Below are positions 1-6,381 of a stretch of 21,302 bases of DNA, in pieces (within the stretch, counting starts at the first letter, position 1; each line of letters opens with the position of its first letter). The stretch is from an uncultured Acidimicrobiia bacterium. Lineage in GTDB: Bacteria > Actinomycetota > Acidimicrobiia > IMCC26256 > CALEDW01. Location of the stretch: the NCBI GenBank assembly GCA_937949585.1, contig CALEDW010000125.1, forward strand, positions 1-21,302. The letters are read 5' to 3'. The translations under genes and the position numbers were made by a program. The notes beneath the pieces were generated by a model that saw only the letters and a list, made by a program, of their open reading frames with translations, was not told the origin of the DNA and ran no database searches.

Positions 1-546
1 GCCTTCGCGCTGGTGGCGGTCGTCGCCGCCGGCTGCGGCGGCACCGACTCGTCCGATGGCGCCGCGGGCGAGATGACCGACCGCTCCACGATGACCACCG
101 GGGCGCCCGGCACCGTCGACGACACCGGCGACGAGGCCGAAGGCACTGTCGCCGACATCGCCGCCCGCAACCCGGACTTCTCCACCCTGGTCGAGGCGGT
201 CAAGGCCGCCGGTCTGGTGGAGACCCTCTCCGGGGAGGGGCCGTTCACGGTGTTCGCCCCCACGAACGATGCCTTCGCCAAGATCCCCAGGGACCAGCTC
301 GACTCGATCCTCGCCGACGAGGAGCAGTTGACGAAGATCCTCACCTACCACGTGGTGCCGGGCCGGGTCCTCGCCGCCGACCTGCAGCCGCGCCAGAACC
401 TCACCACGGTGCAGGGTCAGGAGGTCGAGATCACCGTGATGGACGGTAGCGCGATGATCAACGGTGCGAACATCGTGGCCACCGACATCAAGGCGTCCAA
501 CGGTGTGATCCACGTGATCGACAGCGTGCTGCTGCCTGGGGCGTGA
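1..546 (+). CDS. FAS1 (fasciclin) domain lipoprotein, 5' partial
   Basis: Secreted, probably lipid-anchored protein with one FAS1 domain. The reading frame is open from base 1, so the true start lies left of the window. The first visible residues are the end of a hydrophobic signal segment followed by a lipobox-like A-A-G-C (Cys encoded at 34-36) and a Ser/Thr/Gly/Asp-rich linker of about 40 residues. The FAS1 fold follows, with the recognisable H1-type stretch FTVFAPTNDAF and the closing H2-type stretch NGVIHVIDSVLLP. The family resembles the mycobacterial MPT70/MPT83 secreted antigens, which act in surface adhesion or matrix contacts; the exact role here is unknown. The gene ends with TGA and converges on the lipoprotein gene to its right, with 147 bp between the stops. 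Confidence 0.9.
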   Translation, partial: AFALVAVVAAGCGGTDSSDGAAGEMTDRSTMTTGAPGTVDDTGDEAEGTVADIAARNPDFSTLVEAVKAAGLVETLSGEGPFTVFAPTNDAFAKIPRDQLDSILADEEQLTKILTYHVVPGRVLAADLQPRQNLTTVQGQEVEITVMDGSAMINGANIVATDIKASNGVIHVIDSVLLPGA

Positions 547-625
547 CTCCGCCACCCCTGTGAAGTGCAGCGCGGGCGCCCTGACGTTCAGCGAACGGCG
601 ATCACCGGGCCGGGGCCGAGACGCC

Positions 626-661
626 GGAGACGGTCGAGGCGGTGGAGACGCTCGAGGCCGG
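626..661. repeat. Imperfect 18-bp tandem duplication in intergenic DNA
   Basis: Two adjacent 18-bp units (626-643 and 644-661), each beginning GGAGACG and containing TCGAGGC, agree at 15 of 18 positions by eye. They lie in the gap between two convergent lipoprotein genes. No function is evident; the second unit also supplies one arm of the stem described next. Confidence 0.4.
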
Positions 662-687
662 TGTTCCCTCCCGTCCGGTGCGTCTCC
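644..687. terminator. Possible stem-loop between convergent genes
   Basis: GGAGACGC (644-651) is the exact reverse complement of GCGTCTCC (680-687). A second short pairing, CCGG with CCGG, sits inside, separated by an asymmetric internal loop. The stem begins 6 nt beyond the stop of the minus-strand lipoprotein gene and lies downstream of the plus-strand FAS1 gene, so it could end transcription from either side. There is no T-tract, so intrinsic termination is uncertain. Confidence 0.3.
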
Positions 688-693
688 CCCGCC

Positions 694-1305
694 TCACCGC
701 TCGAGCCACCGGGTCGCCACGGCGACGAGCGCGTCCTTCGCCTCATCGGGGTCGACGTCGGCCGCGCCTCCGGTACGCACGTAGAACCCGAGCACGTCAC
801 CATCGTGTTCGACGATGAGGGTGCCGTTGCCCGCCGGCGTGAGGCAGCTGACGTCGACCACGGCACGGTCACCGAGGTCGGGGACTTCCTCGGGTGAGGC
901 GCCGCCGCAGCCGACCAGTGAGCCGACCGTCTGTTCGAAACCTTCGCTCAGGCTGGACTCGGTGAGGTTCTGGAACTCGAACTGCTGGCCGCTGCTGTTC
1001 CCCGCCGCCGACAGGGTGCACCGCCGGGAGGACCCTGCGGGTTCGCCTTTCTCGACCTCGGCGCCGAACATGGCCGTGAACTCGTCGTCGGTCACCGACG
1101 CACACGGGTTACCCGCCGCGCCCGAGCCGTCGCCGTCGCCCCGGGGTGCGGTGGTGGCCGACGAGCCATCCCGCCCCGTGGTGCCTGCCGAGCTCCCGTC
1201 CGAGTCGCTGCCACCTCCGCAGGCACCCAGGATCAGCACCACGACCATGGTGCACATCGAGAGTGCCCCGGTCCGGCACCGGAGACGTCGTCCGCCCGCC
1301 AGCAT
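694..1305 (-). CDS. Secreted lipoprotein, DUF3558-like
   Basis: Predicted 203-residue lipoprotein. The N-terminus has basic residues (GGRRLRCR), a hydrophobic core and a lipobox L26-G27-A28-C29. A Gly/Ser/Asp-rich linker of about 40 residues follows. The mature domain begins near PCASVTDDEF and has paired cysteines (Cys-Ala-Ser near its start, RRCT, GCGG, VSC) and a C-terminal DGDVLGFYVR strand. That pattern matches the DUF3558-type actinobacterial lipoproteins, whose function is poorly known. I chose ATG at 1305 over an upstream in-frame GTG at 1323 because a purine-rich AGAGGAG lies 8 nt before the ATG and the resulting signal peptide is of normal length. It is transcribed in the same direction as the upstream tRNA but probably from its own promoter. 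DUF3558 assignment is by general resemblance only. Confidence 0.8.
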   Translation of the reverse strand: MLAGGRRLRCRTGALSMCTMVVVLILGACGGGSDSDGSSAGTTGRDGSSATTAPRGDGDGSGAAGNPCASVTDDEFTAMFGAEVEKGEPAGSSRRCTLSAAGNSSGQQFEFQNLTESSLSEGFEQTVGSLVGCGGASPEEVPDLGDRAVVDVSCLTPAGNGTLIVEHDGDVLGFYVRTGGAADVDPDEAKDALVAVATRWLER

Positions 1306-1313
1306 GCGTAACT

Positions 1314-1320
1314 CTCCTCT
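1314..1320 (-). promoter_or_regulatory. Shine-Dalgarno site that decides the lipoprotein start
   Basis: AGAGGAG read on the minus strand, 8 nt before ATG at 1305. It is one of only two clear Shine-Dalgarno sequences I noted in the window, the others starts being leaderless-type or translationally coupled. It also overlaps the alternative GTG at 1321-1323, which argues against that start. Confidence 0.6.
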
Positions 1321-1356
1321 CACCGAGCCGGTGCTCCGACGGCACCGGTCGGCGGC

Positions 1357-1362
1357 ACTGTA
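1357..1362 (-). promoter_or_regulatory. Candidate -10 element of the lipoprotein gene
   Basis: TACAGT on the minus strand fits the TANNNT pattern and would give a leader of about 45 nt carrying the Shine-Dalgarno site. No convincing -35 hexamer is visible, so this is a weak call. Confidence 0.3.
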
Positions 1363-1487
1363 GCCCCACCCGGCAGGCGGGCCGCGGACCGCGGCGTCGA
1401 CCAGTACCGGCAGTCGGCGGCGCTCCCGGGAACCGGCGGAGCACCGGGGGTCGCCTGCCCGTGGTCCAGCGGCCCCGTCGGCTCACC

Positions 1488-1508
1488 CGGGCTCGTCACC
1501 GAGGCCCG
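1488..1508 (-). terminator. Stem-loop downstream of tRNA-Pro
   Basis: On the minus strand, CGGGCCTCG and CGAGCCCG pair as 8 base pairs with one bulged C around a GTGA loop (a GNRA-type tetraloop). It lies 21 nt beyond the encoded CCA end of the tRNA and before the lipoprotein promoter. It could be a processing or termination signal; it has no U-tract. Confidence 0.4.
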
Positions 1509-1529
1509 CACCGGTCTGCGACCGATGCG

Positions 1530-1607
1530 TGGTCGGGCTGCCGGGACTTGAACCCGGGACCTTCGGTCCCCCAGACCGACGCGCTGACCAACCTGCGCCA
1601 CAGCCCG
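1530..1607 (-). tRNA. tRNA-Pro (anticodon GGG), CCA encoded
   Basis: The full cloverleaf can be folded by hand. Acceptor stem CGGGCTG pairs perfectly with CAGCCCG; the D stem is GCGC/GCGC; the anticodon stem TCGGT/ACCGA encloses the loop CTGGGGG with U33 and anticodon GGG, which reads CCC; the variable loop has 5 nt; the T stem CCGGG/CCCGG encloses TTCAAGT. The first pair is C1-G72 with discriminator A73, the identity signature of bacterial proline tRNAs. The mature body is 75 nt (1533-1607) and the next three minus-strand bases are CCA (1532-1530), so the 3' end is genomically encoded. Confidence 0.96.
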
Positions 1608-1617
1608 TGCACCCGCC

Positions 1618-1647
1618 AGCCTACCGGCGGCGGTCGGGGCGTGTCCG
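1618..1647 (-). promoter_or_regulatory. Promoter of tRNA-Pro
   Basis: On the minus strand there is a -35-like CGGACA (1642-1647; 4 of 6 matches to TTGACA), an 18-bp spacer and a -10 TAGGCT (1618-1623), ending 10 nt before the mature tRNA. This predicts a 5' leader of only a few bases. The -10 belongs to the same GGTAGSCT class seen before many genes in this window. Confidence 0.6.
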
Positions 1648-1673
1648 ACGATGTGGGCGACCCGCGCCGCTCC

Positions 1674-1931
1674 TCAGCGCGCCGCCCAGGCGATCAGCTG
1701 GACGACCCGCCAAACCAGGTAGACGGCCACGGCCGCGGCCAGCAGCTTGAGGTGCCACGGGAACCCGACGTCGTCCTCCGGCCCGGCGCCGCCACCCGGC
1801 CCCGTCCGTGCCGGACGATGCGACCCTGCCGTCACCCGCCGGTCGAGGCGACGCCCGCACGCCGGGCACCTGCCGTCGCGCGTCGCCGCGTTCGGGGCCC
1901 ACCATCGCTCGCAACCCCCGCACCAGGGCAT
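1674..1931 (-). CDS. Small zinc-ribbon protein with one C-terminal membrane helix
   Basis: An 85-residue protein of unknown function. Two CxxC knuckles at C4/C7 and C22/C25 form a plausible zinc ribbon. A polar Arg/Gly/Pro-rich linker follows, then one hydrophobic helix near residues 61-82 (LLAAAVAVYLVWRVVQLIAW), so the ribbon probably faces the cytoplasm as a tail-anchored domain. The start ATG lies 9 nt after the carboxyltransferase stop and is preceded by GAGGAAG (1936-1942), which overlaps that stop, so the two genes are almost certainly co-transcribed. The spacing CxxC-x14-CxxC is close to that of the zinc ribbon at the N-terminus of bacterial AccD, but homology is not claimed. I do not recognise a named family. 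Confidence 0.8.
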   Translation of the reverse strand: MPWCGGCERWWAPNAATRDGRCPACGRRLDRRVTAGSHRPARTGPGGGAGPEDDVGFPWHLKLLAAAVAVYLVWRVVQLIAWAAR

Positions 1932-1935
1932 CCGG

Positions 1936-1942
1936 CTTCCTC
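1936..1942 (-). promoter_or_regulatory. Shine-Dalgarno of the zinc-ribbon gene, overlapping the upstream stop
   Basis: GAGGAAG on the minus strand lies 4 nt before ATG at 1931 and includes the last two bases of the TGA stop of the carboxyltransferase gene. This suggests reinitiation or coupling between the two. Confidence 0.6.
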
Positions 1943-3464
1943 ACACCGGCGGGACACCGTGGCGGCGCTCGAAGACCTCGCGCCGGCGCCCCCGGGCCCG
2001 GGCGAAACGGTCGACGAGCTCGGCGCGCAGTTCGTCCGGCTCCACCACCGCGTCGACGACGAGCTCGGAGGCCAGGCGGAGCAGGTCGACGTCGCGCTCG
2101 TACTCGGCCCGGCGGGCCGCCACGAACGCGGCACGCTCGTCGGGATCCTCGATCGCCTGGATCCGCCGGTAGTACACCGCGTTCACCGCCGGCTCGGGAC
2201 CCATCACGGCGATCTGCGCGGAGGGCAAGGCCAGGCAGGCATCGGGATCGAACGCCGGGCCGCACATCGCGTACAGCCCGGCGCCGAACGCCTTGCGGAC
2301 GATCACCGAGATCTTCGGCACCGTCGCCTCGGTGACGGCGGTGATCATCTTCGCCCCGTGGCGGATGATCCCCTGGCGCTCCACCTCGGTACCGATCATG
2401 AATCCGGGCACATCGGCGAGGAACAGCAGCGGCACCCCGAACGCGTCGCAGCACCAGATGAACCGGGCCGCCTTGTCGGCGGAGTTGACGAACAGCACCC
2501 CGCCGAGGTGCGCCGGGTTGTTCGCCACCACCCCGATCGGATGCCCCGCGAGCCGGGCGAAGCCGCAGATGAGCTCCCGGGCCCAGAGGGGCTTCACCTC
2601 GAAGAACGAACCCGCGTCGACGATCGCGTCGATCACCCGGTGCATGTCGTAGGCCCGGCGTGCCTCGGCCGGCACGATCCGGGCGATCTCGGCCGGGTCC
2701 GTCGCCGGCGGCGCCGGCTCCGCCCGCGGGGGCTCGGCCCGCCATGAGGTGGGCAGGTACGACAGCCACCGCCGGGCCTGATCGACCGCCTCGTCGTCGT
2801 CGGCGACGAGGTTGTCGCCACAGCCGCTCACCGTGGCGTGCATCCGGGCCCCGCCCATCTCCTCGAGGGTCACCCGCTCTCCGATCACCTCCTCGGCCAT
2901 GCGGGGCGAGCCGAGGTACATGGAGGCGTTGGCCTCCACCATGAACACCACGTCGCAGAAGGCCGGGATGTACGCGCCGCCCGCGGCGGACGGCCCGAAC
3001 AGGCAGCAGACCTGCGGGACCCGCCCGGAGAGGCGTACCTGGTTGGCGAAGATCCGTCCCGCTCCCCGCCGGCCGGGGAACAGCTCCACCTGGTCGGTGA
3101 TCCGCGCCCCGGCGCTGTCGACGAGGTACACGACCGGTACCTCGAGGCGCAGCGCGGTCTCGGTGAGCCGCACGATCTTCTCGACCGTGCGGGCCCCCCA
3201 GGAGCCGGCCTTCACGGTGGGGTCGTTGGCCATCACGCACACCGGCCGGCCGTCCACGGTGCCGGTGCCGGTCACCACCCCGTCGGCGGGCAGGTCTCCG
3301 GCGACGGCGTTGGCCAGCAGCCCGTCCTCCCGGAACGACCCGGGGTCACACAGCCGGGCGATGCGGTCGCGCACGAACCGCTTGCCGGCCGCGGCGAGCT
3401 TGTCCCGCTCCTGGGCGAGGTTGCCGTGCCGGGCCCGCTCGAGCTGGCGGCGGATCTCGCTCAC
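1941..3464 (-). CDS. Acyl-CoA carboxylase, carboxyltransferase (beta) subunit
   Basis: 507-residue full-length carboxyltransferase (N and C crotonase-like halves). It transfers CO2 from carboxybiotin to an acyl-CoA such as acetyl-, propionyl- or methylcrotonyl-CoA. Visible motifs are DSAGARI (116-122), the oxyanion-hole stretch GPSAAGGAYIPA (157-168), and in the C half LADVPGFMIG, GAGLYAMCG and IAVMGPEPAVN. The GAG-Y-MCG form is closer to the methylcrotonyl/geranyl-type beta subunits than to PccB, so the substrate is uncertain. No biotin carboxylase or biotin carrier gene is in the window. GTG at 3464 was chosen because residues upstream are not family-like, the length is right and a -10 sits 8 nt before it. 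It is followed by the small membrane zinc-ribbon gene. AccD-type naming would overstate specificity, so no symbol is given. Confidence 0.92.
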   Translation of the reverse strand: MSEIRRQLERARHGNLAQERDKLAAAGKRFVRDRIARLCDPGSFREDGLLANAVAGDLPADGVVTGTGTVDGRPVCVMANDPTVKAGSWGARTVEKIVRLTETALRLEVPVVYLVDSAGARITDQVELFPGRRGAGRIFANQVRLSGRVPQVCCLFGPSAAGGAYIPAFCDVVFMVEANASMYLGSPRMAEEVIGERVTLEEMGGARMHATVSGCGDNLVADDDEAVDQARRWLSYLPTSWRAEPPRAEPAPPATDPAEIARIVPAEARRAYDMHRVIDAIVDAGSFFEVKPLWARELICGFARLAGHPIGVVANNPAHLGGVLFVNSADKAARFIWCCDAFGVPLLFLADVPGFMIGTEVERQGIIRHGAKMITAVTEATVPKISVIVRKAFGAGLYAMCGPAFDPDACLALPSAQIAVMGPEPAVNAVYYRRIQAIEDPDERAAFVAARRAEYERDVDLLRLASELVVDAVVEPDELRAELVDRFARARGRRREVFERRHGVPPV

Positions 3465-3472
3465 GGCCGCCG

Positions 3473-3478
3473 AGGCTA
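3473..3478 (-). promoter_or_regulatory. -10 element, leaderless-type promoter of the carboxyltransferase gene
   Basis: TAGCCT on the minus strand ends 8 nt before GTG at 3464, so transcription would start at or next to the start codon. No good -35 is visible and no Shine-Dalgarno sequence is present. Confidence 0.5.
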
Positions 3479-3491
3479 GGCGGCGACCGGC

Positions 3492-3519
3492 GCACGCCCG
3501 CGGGCCCACCCGGGCGTGC
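3492..3519 (-). terminator. Strong hairpin immediately after der
   Basis: On the minus strand GCACGCCCG and CGGGCGTGC form a perfect 9-bp stem around a 10-nt loop containing GGGCCC. The first stem base directly follows the der stop codon (3520-3522), and the carboxyltransferase promoter follows 14 nt further on. Position and strength suggest the terminator of the DUF512-der unit. It lacks a U-tract, which is common in high-GC actinobacteria. Confidence 0.55.
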
Positions 3520-4938
3520 TCAACCCGCCCGCACCGGGGACCGGGCCCGCTCCCGCACCCGGACCCGCAGCTTGAGGGGGGTGGGCCCGAGTGCGAGCTC
3601 TTCGCGCAGGCACCGTTCCAGGTAGCGCAGCCAGGTGCGGGACAGGCGGGCGGTCGCGAACAGGGTGAAGGTCGGCGGGTCCGCGGCCCCCTGGGTGGCG
3701 TAGAGGATGCGGGGACGACGCCCCCGGGGCGGGGCCGGCGGCGGGTGGCGCCGCTGCGCGGCGGCCACCACCCGGTTGAGCACGGCGGTGGGGACCCTCT
3801 GCCGGTACGCGGCCTCCGTCTCCCGGAGCGCCGGCAGGATCCGCCCCACACCCCGGCCGGTGCGGGCGCTCACCCGCAGCACCGGCGCGTGGGCGAGGAA
3901 CCCGAGCCGGTCGCGCACCCCGTCACGGGCTGCGGCGCGCCGGTCGGGATCGTCGAGCAGGTCCCACTTGTTCAGCACGATCACCACCGCGGTCCCGGCG
4001 GCATCGATCCGTTCCGCGAGGCGCTGGTCCTGGTGGGTGACCCCGGCGGTGGCGTCGATCACCAGCAGCGCGGCGTCGGCCCGGTCGATCGCGGCGAGGC
4101 TGCGCAGCGCGGCGACGTGCTCGGTGCGCTCGTCGACCCGGGCCCGGCGGCGCATCCCGGCCGTGTCGACGAAGCGGACGGGTCCGTCCGGGGTGTCGAC
4201 CACCGTGTCGATCGCGTCGCGGGTGGTGCCCGGCTCGTCGTGGACCACGGTGCGTTCCTCACCCACCAGCCGGTTGAACAGCGTCGACTTCCCCACGTTG
4301 GGCCGCCCCACGATCGCCACCGCCAGCTCCGGGCGCGCCGGCGGCGTCTCCGGTGCGGGACCCGGTTCGGGACCGAGCGCGTCGACGAGGCGGTCGAGCA
4401 GGTCACCCGAGCCCCGGCCGTGCAACGCCGACACCGGGTGGGGGTCGCCGAGCCCGAGGCGCCGGAACCCCCAGATCTGGTGCTCCCGGCGCTCGTCGTC
4501 GACCTTGTTCACGGCCACCACCACGGGGCGGCCGGCCCGCAGGAGCAGTCGGGCGAGGTCGGCGTCCTCCTGGGTGATCCCGACCGTCACGTCGAACACC
4601 GCCAGGATCACGTCTGCCCCGGCGACCGCGCGCTCGGCCTGGGCGCTCACCCGGGCGGCCAGCGGCTCGCCGCCGGCGAGCCACCCCCCGGTGTCGATCA
4701 CGCGGAAGCGCCGCCCTCGCCACTCGGCCACGAGCTCCTTGCGGTCCCGGGTGACGCCGGGGCGTTCTTCGACGATCGCCTCCCGCCGACCGACGATCCG
4801 GTTCACCAGGGTCGACTTGCCGACGTTGGGCCGGCCCACCACGGCCACCACCGGAAGCCGGGAGTCGGAGCGGGCGGCCCCCCACCGGGGGACCTCGCCG
4901 CCGGCGGCCTCCGGCCCCGGCGCGGGGAGCCCGGTCAC
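3520..4938 (-). CDS. der: Ribosome-assembly GTPase Der (EngA)
   Basis: 472-residue tandem-domain GTPase needed for maturation of the 50S ribosomal subunit. GTPase domain 1 has the P-loop GRPNVGKST (35-43), G3 DTGGW (82-86) and G4 NKVD (144-147). Domain 2 repeats these as GRPNVGKS (211-218), DTAGM and NKWD (323-326). The C-terminal part after about residue 380 is the KH-like domain that binds rRNA. An extra N-terminal extension of about 28 residues rich in Gly/Pro precedes domain 1. The start is GTG at 4938, whose first bases overlap the TGA of the upstream DUF512 gene (GTGA at 4938-4935), implying translational coupling. A 9-bp hairpin directly follows the stop. Der next to cmk is classical actinobacterial order; here the ispH block and the DUF512 gene stand between. 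Confidence 0.97.
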   Translation of the reverse strand: MTGLPAPGPEAAGGEVPRWGAARSDSRLPVVAVVGRPNVGKSTLVNRIVGRREAIVEERPGVTRDRKELVAEWRGRRFRVIDTGGWLAGGEPLAARVSAQAERAVAGADVILAVFDVTVGITQEDADLARLLLRAGRPVVVAVNKVDDERREHQIWGFRRLGLGDPHPVSALHGRGSGDLLDRLVDALGPEPGPAPETPPARPELAVAIVGRPNVGKSTLFNRLVGEERTVVHDEPGTTRDAIDTVVDTPDGPVRFVDTAGMRRRARVDERTEHVAALRSLAAIDRADAALLVIDATAGVTHQDQRLAERIDAAGTAVVIVLNKWDLLDDPDRRAAARDGVRDRLGFLAHAPVLRVSARTGRGVGRILPALRETEAAYRQRVPTAVLNRVVAAAQRRHPPPAPPRGRRPRILYATQGAADPPTFTLFATARLSRTWLRYLERCLREELALGPTPLKLRVRVRERARSPVRAG

Positions 4939-6311
4939 GGCCGCAGCGCGGCGACGAGCCCGGCTCCGTCGGTCGGCACGACCTCCACCGGGCGGGGGAG
5001 GTCCTCGACCGTGCCGCCGTCGAGGAACCGGTCGCCGGAGAGCGTCACGTCGGGCAGCAGGACACGGGCCTCGGCGCCGGCCTCGGCGACCGCGGGGGCG
5101 AGATCGGCGCCGGTGAGCAGGCCGGTCACCGCGATCGTGCCGCCGAAGAACCGGTTGCGCACCGCCCGGACCCGGACCGCCACCCCGGCGACCTCGGAGA
5201 GGGTGCCGCGCAGCGGCTCCAGCACCCGGGCACCCATCTCGCCGGTGAGCAGCACCACCGGCCCCGGGGCCCGCCGGCGGCGGAGGCGCACGCGGCCGCT
5301 GCGCGGTGCTCGGTAGCCGCACGCCGGCGCCCCGTCGACCCAGGCGAAGAACCCGGAGCGGGGTCCGGTACCGTCGACGTCGGCCCCGCCGGCGGCGGCG
5401 GCGACCTCGGCCGCCAGCGTGGCGGCCATGCCGATCCCGTTCTCGTGCTGGGGACAACCCTCGTAGTGCTCCAGCGGCGGGAACGCCCGACCCGTCATGC
5501 AGTGGTACTCGTCGGCGAGGAACACCATCCGGCGGCCGATGGCGGACCGGAACCGGTCCTGCCAGTCGGTCACGGTGTCGCACACCGCCTCGGCTTCGGC
5601 CCGGGTGTGGGGCCGGATGTCGGGCTCCCGGTTGTGGTCGGAGACCCCGCAGGGCACGATCCCCACCGATGCCAGCGCCGGGTAGCGCTCGCCGATCTCG
5701 GCCAACGTCTGCTCCAGCACCGCCCCGTCGTTGATGCCGGGGCACACGACCACCTGGCCGTGAACCTCGATCCCGGCCTCCAGCAGGCGCCCGAGCCACA
5801 CCAGACTGGTCGCCCCCCGGCGGTTGCGCAGCAGCCGGGCCCGCACCTGCGGGTCGGTGGCATGGATGCTCACGTACAGCGGGCTCAGCCGTTCGGCGAC
5901 CACCCGCTCGAAGTCGGCCTCGGTGAAGCGGGTGAGGGTGGTGAAGTTCCCGTACAGGAACGAGAGACGGAAGTCGTCATCCTTCAGGGTGAGGCTGCGG
6001 CGCACCCCGGCGGGGAGCTGGTGGATGAAGCAGAACGGGCAGCGGTTGTCGCACGTGGTCACCCGGTCGAACGTGGCGCTGGCCAGTTGCAGCCCGAGGG
6101 GCTCGCCGTCGCCCTTGCGGACGATGACCCTCCGGGGCCGGCCCTTCCGGCGGAGATCGAGCTCGACCACCGGCCCGTCGGTGCGGAGCTGGTAGCGGAT
6201 GACGTCGCTGAGGTCCTCGCCGCCCACCGCCAGCAGCTCGTCACCGGGCCGCAACCCGGCCCGGGCGGCGGGGCTACGCGGCGCCACGGCCACGATCCGG
6301 GCTGGCGGCAT
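4935..6311 (-). CDS. PDZ / radical SAM protein of the DUF512 family
   Basis: 458-residue putative radical SAM enzyme. Residues 3-66 form a PDZ-like domain (AVAPRSPAARAGLRPGDELLAV). The radical SAM cluster ligands are C87, C91 and C94 in CDNRCPFCFIHQLP, the characteristic form of this family, followed by the TIM-barrel core with KDDDFRLSFLYGNF and a C-terminal DUF512 domain with LTGEMGARVLEPL and FFGGTIAVTGLL. The reaction is not known. The gene commonly precedes der in several phyla, as here, with a 4-nt overlap, which suggests a link to ribosome maturation. ATG at 6311 was chosen because the PDZ fold begins there and a TANNNT hexamer lies 6 nt upstream; longer forms would run into the divergent ispH gene. 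Confidence 0.9.
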   Translation of the reverse strand: MPPARIVAVAPRSPAARAGLRPGDELLAVGGEDLSDVIRYQLRTDGPVVELDLRRKGRPRRVIVRKGDGEPLGLQLASATFDRVTTCDNRCPFCFIHQLPAGVRRSLTLKDDDFRLSFLYGNFTTLTRFTEADFERVVAERLSPLYVSIHATDPQVRARLLRNRRGATSLVWLGRLLEAGIEVHGQVVVCPGINDGAVLEQTLAEIGERYPALASVGIVPCGVSDHNREPDIRPHTRAEAEAVCDTVTDWQDRFRSAIGRRMVFLADEYHCMTGRAFPPLEHYEGCPQHENGIGMAATLAAEVAAAAGGADVDGTGPRSGFFAWVDGAPACGYRAPRSGRVRLRRRRAPGPVVLLTGEMGARVLEPLRGTLSEVAGVAVRVRAVRNRFFGGTIAVTGLLTGADLAPAVAEAGAEARVLLPDVTLSGDRFLDGGTVEDLPRPVEVVPTDGAGLVAALRP

Positions 6312-6317
6312 CGGCCC

Positions 6318-6323
6318 ATGGTA
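6318..6323 (-). promoter_or_regulatory. -10 element, leaderless-type promoter of the DUF512-der unit
   Basis: TACCAT on the minus strand, 6 nt before the DUF512 start codon. It fits TANNNT and the short -10-to-start distance seen elsewhere in the window. It lies in the 70-bp gap shared with divergent ispH. Confidence 0.45.
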
Positions 6324-6369
6324 CGGCGGGCGGCCGGGCCGCCGCCCTCGGCCGCCGACGACTCGCCGG

Positions 6370-6375
6370 TAGCCT
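6370..6375 (+). promoter_or_regulatory. -10 element, leaderless-type promoter of ispH
   Basis: TAGCCT preceded by CCGG lies 6 nt before the ispH ATG (6382). The distance leaves no room for a ribosome-binding site. Confidence 0.5.
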
Positions 6376-6381
6376 GGGCCG

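Noticed and set aside
626..661. Start of a CRISPR or satellite array
   Set aside because: Only two imperfect adjacent units without spacers or further copies.
1146..2747. Long open frame on the plus strand opposite the tRNA and carboxyltransferase region
   Set aside because: Composition is Arg/Pro/Gly/His-rich with no recognisable domain, it runs across the tRNA-Pro gene, and the minus strand carries clear families. It is a by-product of very high GC.
3465..3851. N-terminal extension of the carboxyltransferase into der
   Set aside because: The open frame continues upstream, but the residues are unlike the family and overlap der in another frame; the family length and the -10 position support GTG at 3464.
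2812..5316. Long plus-strand open frame opposite the carboxyltransferase and der genes
   Set aside because: It is antisense to two well-recognised genes, has no motifs and has low-complexity translation.
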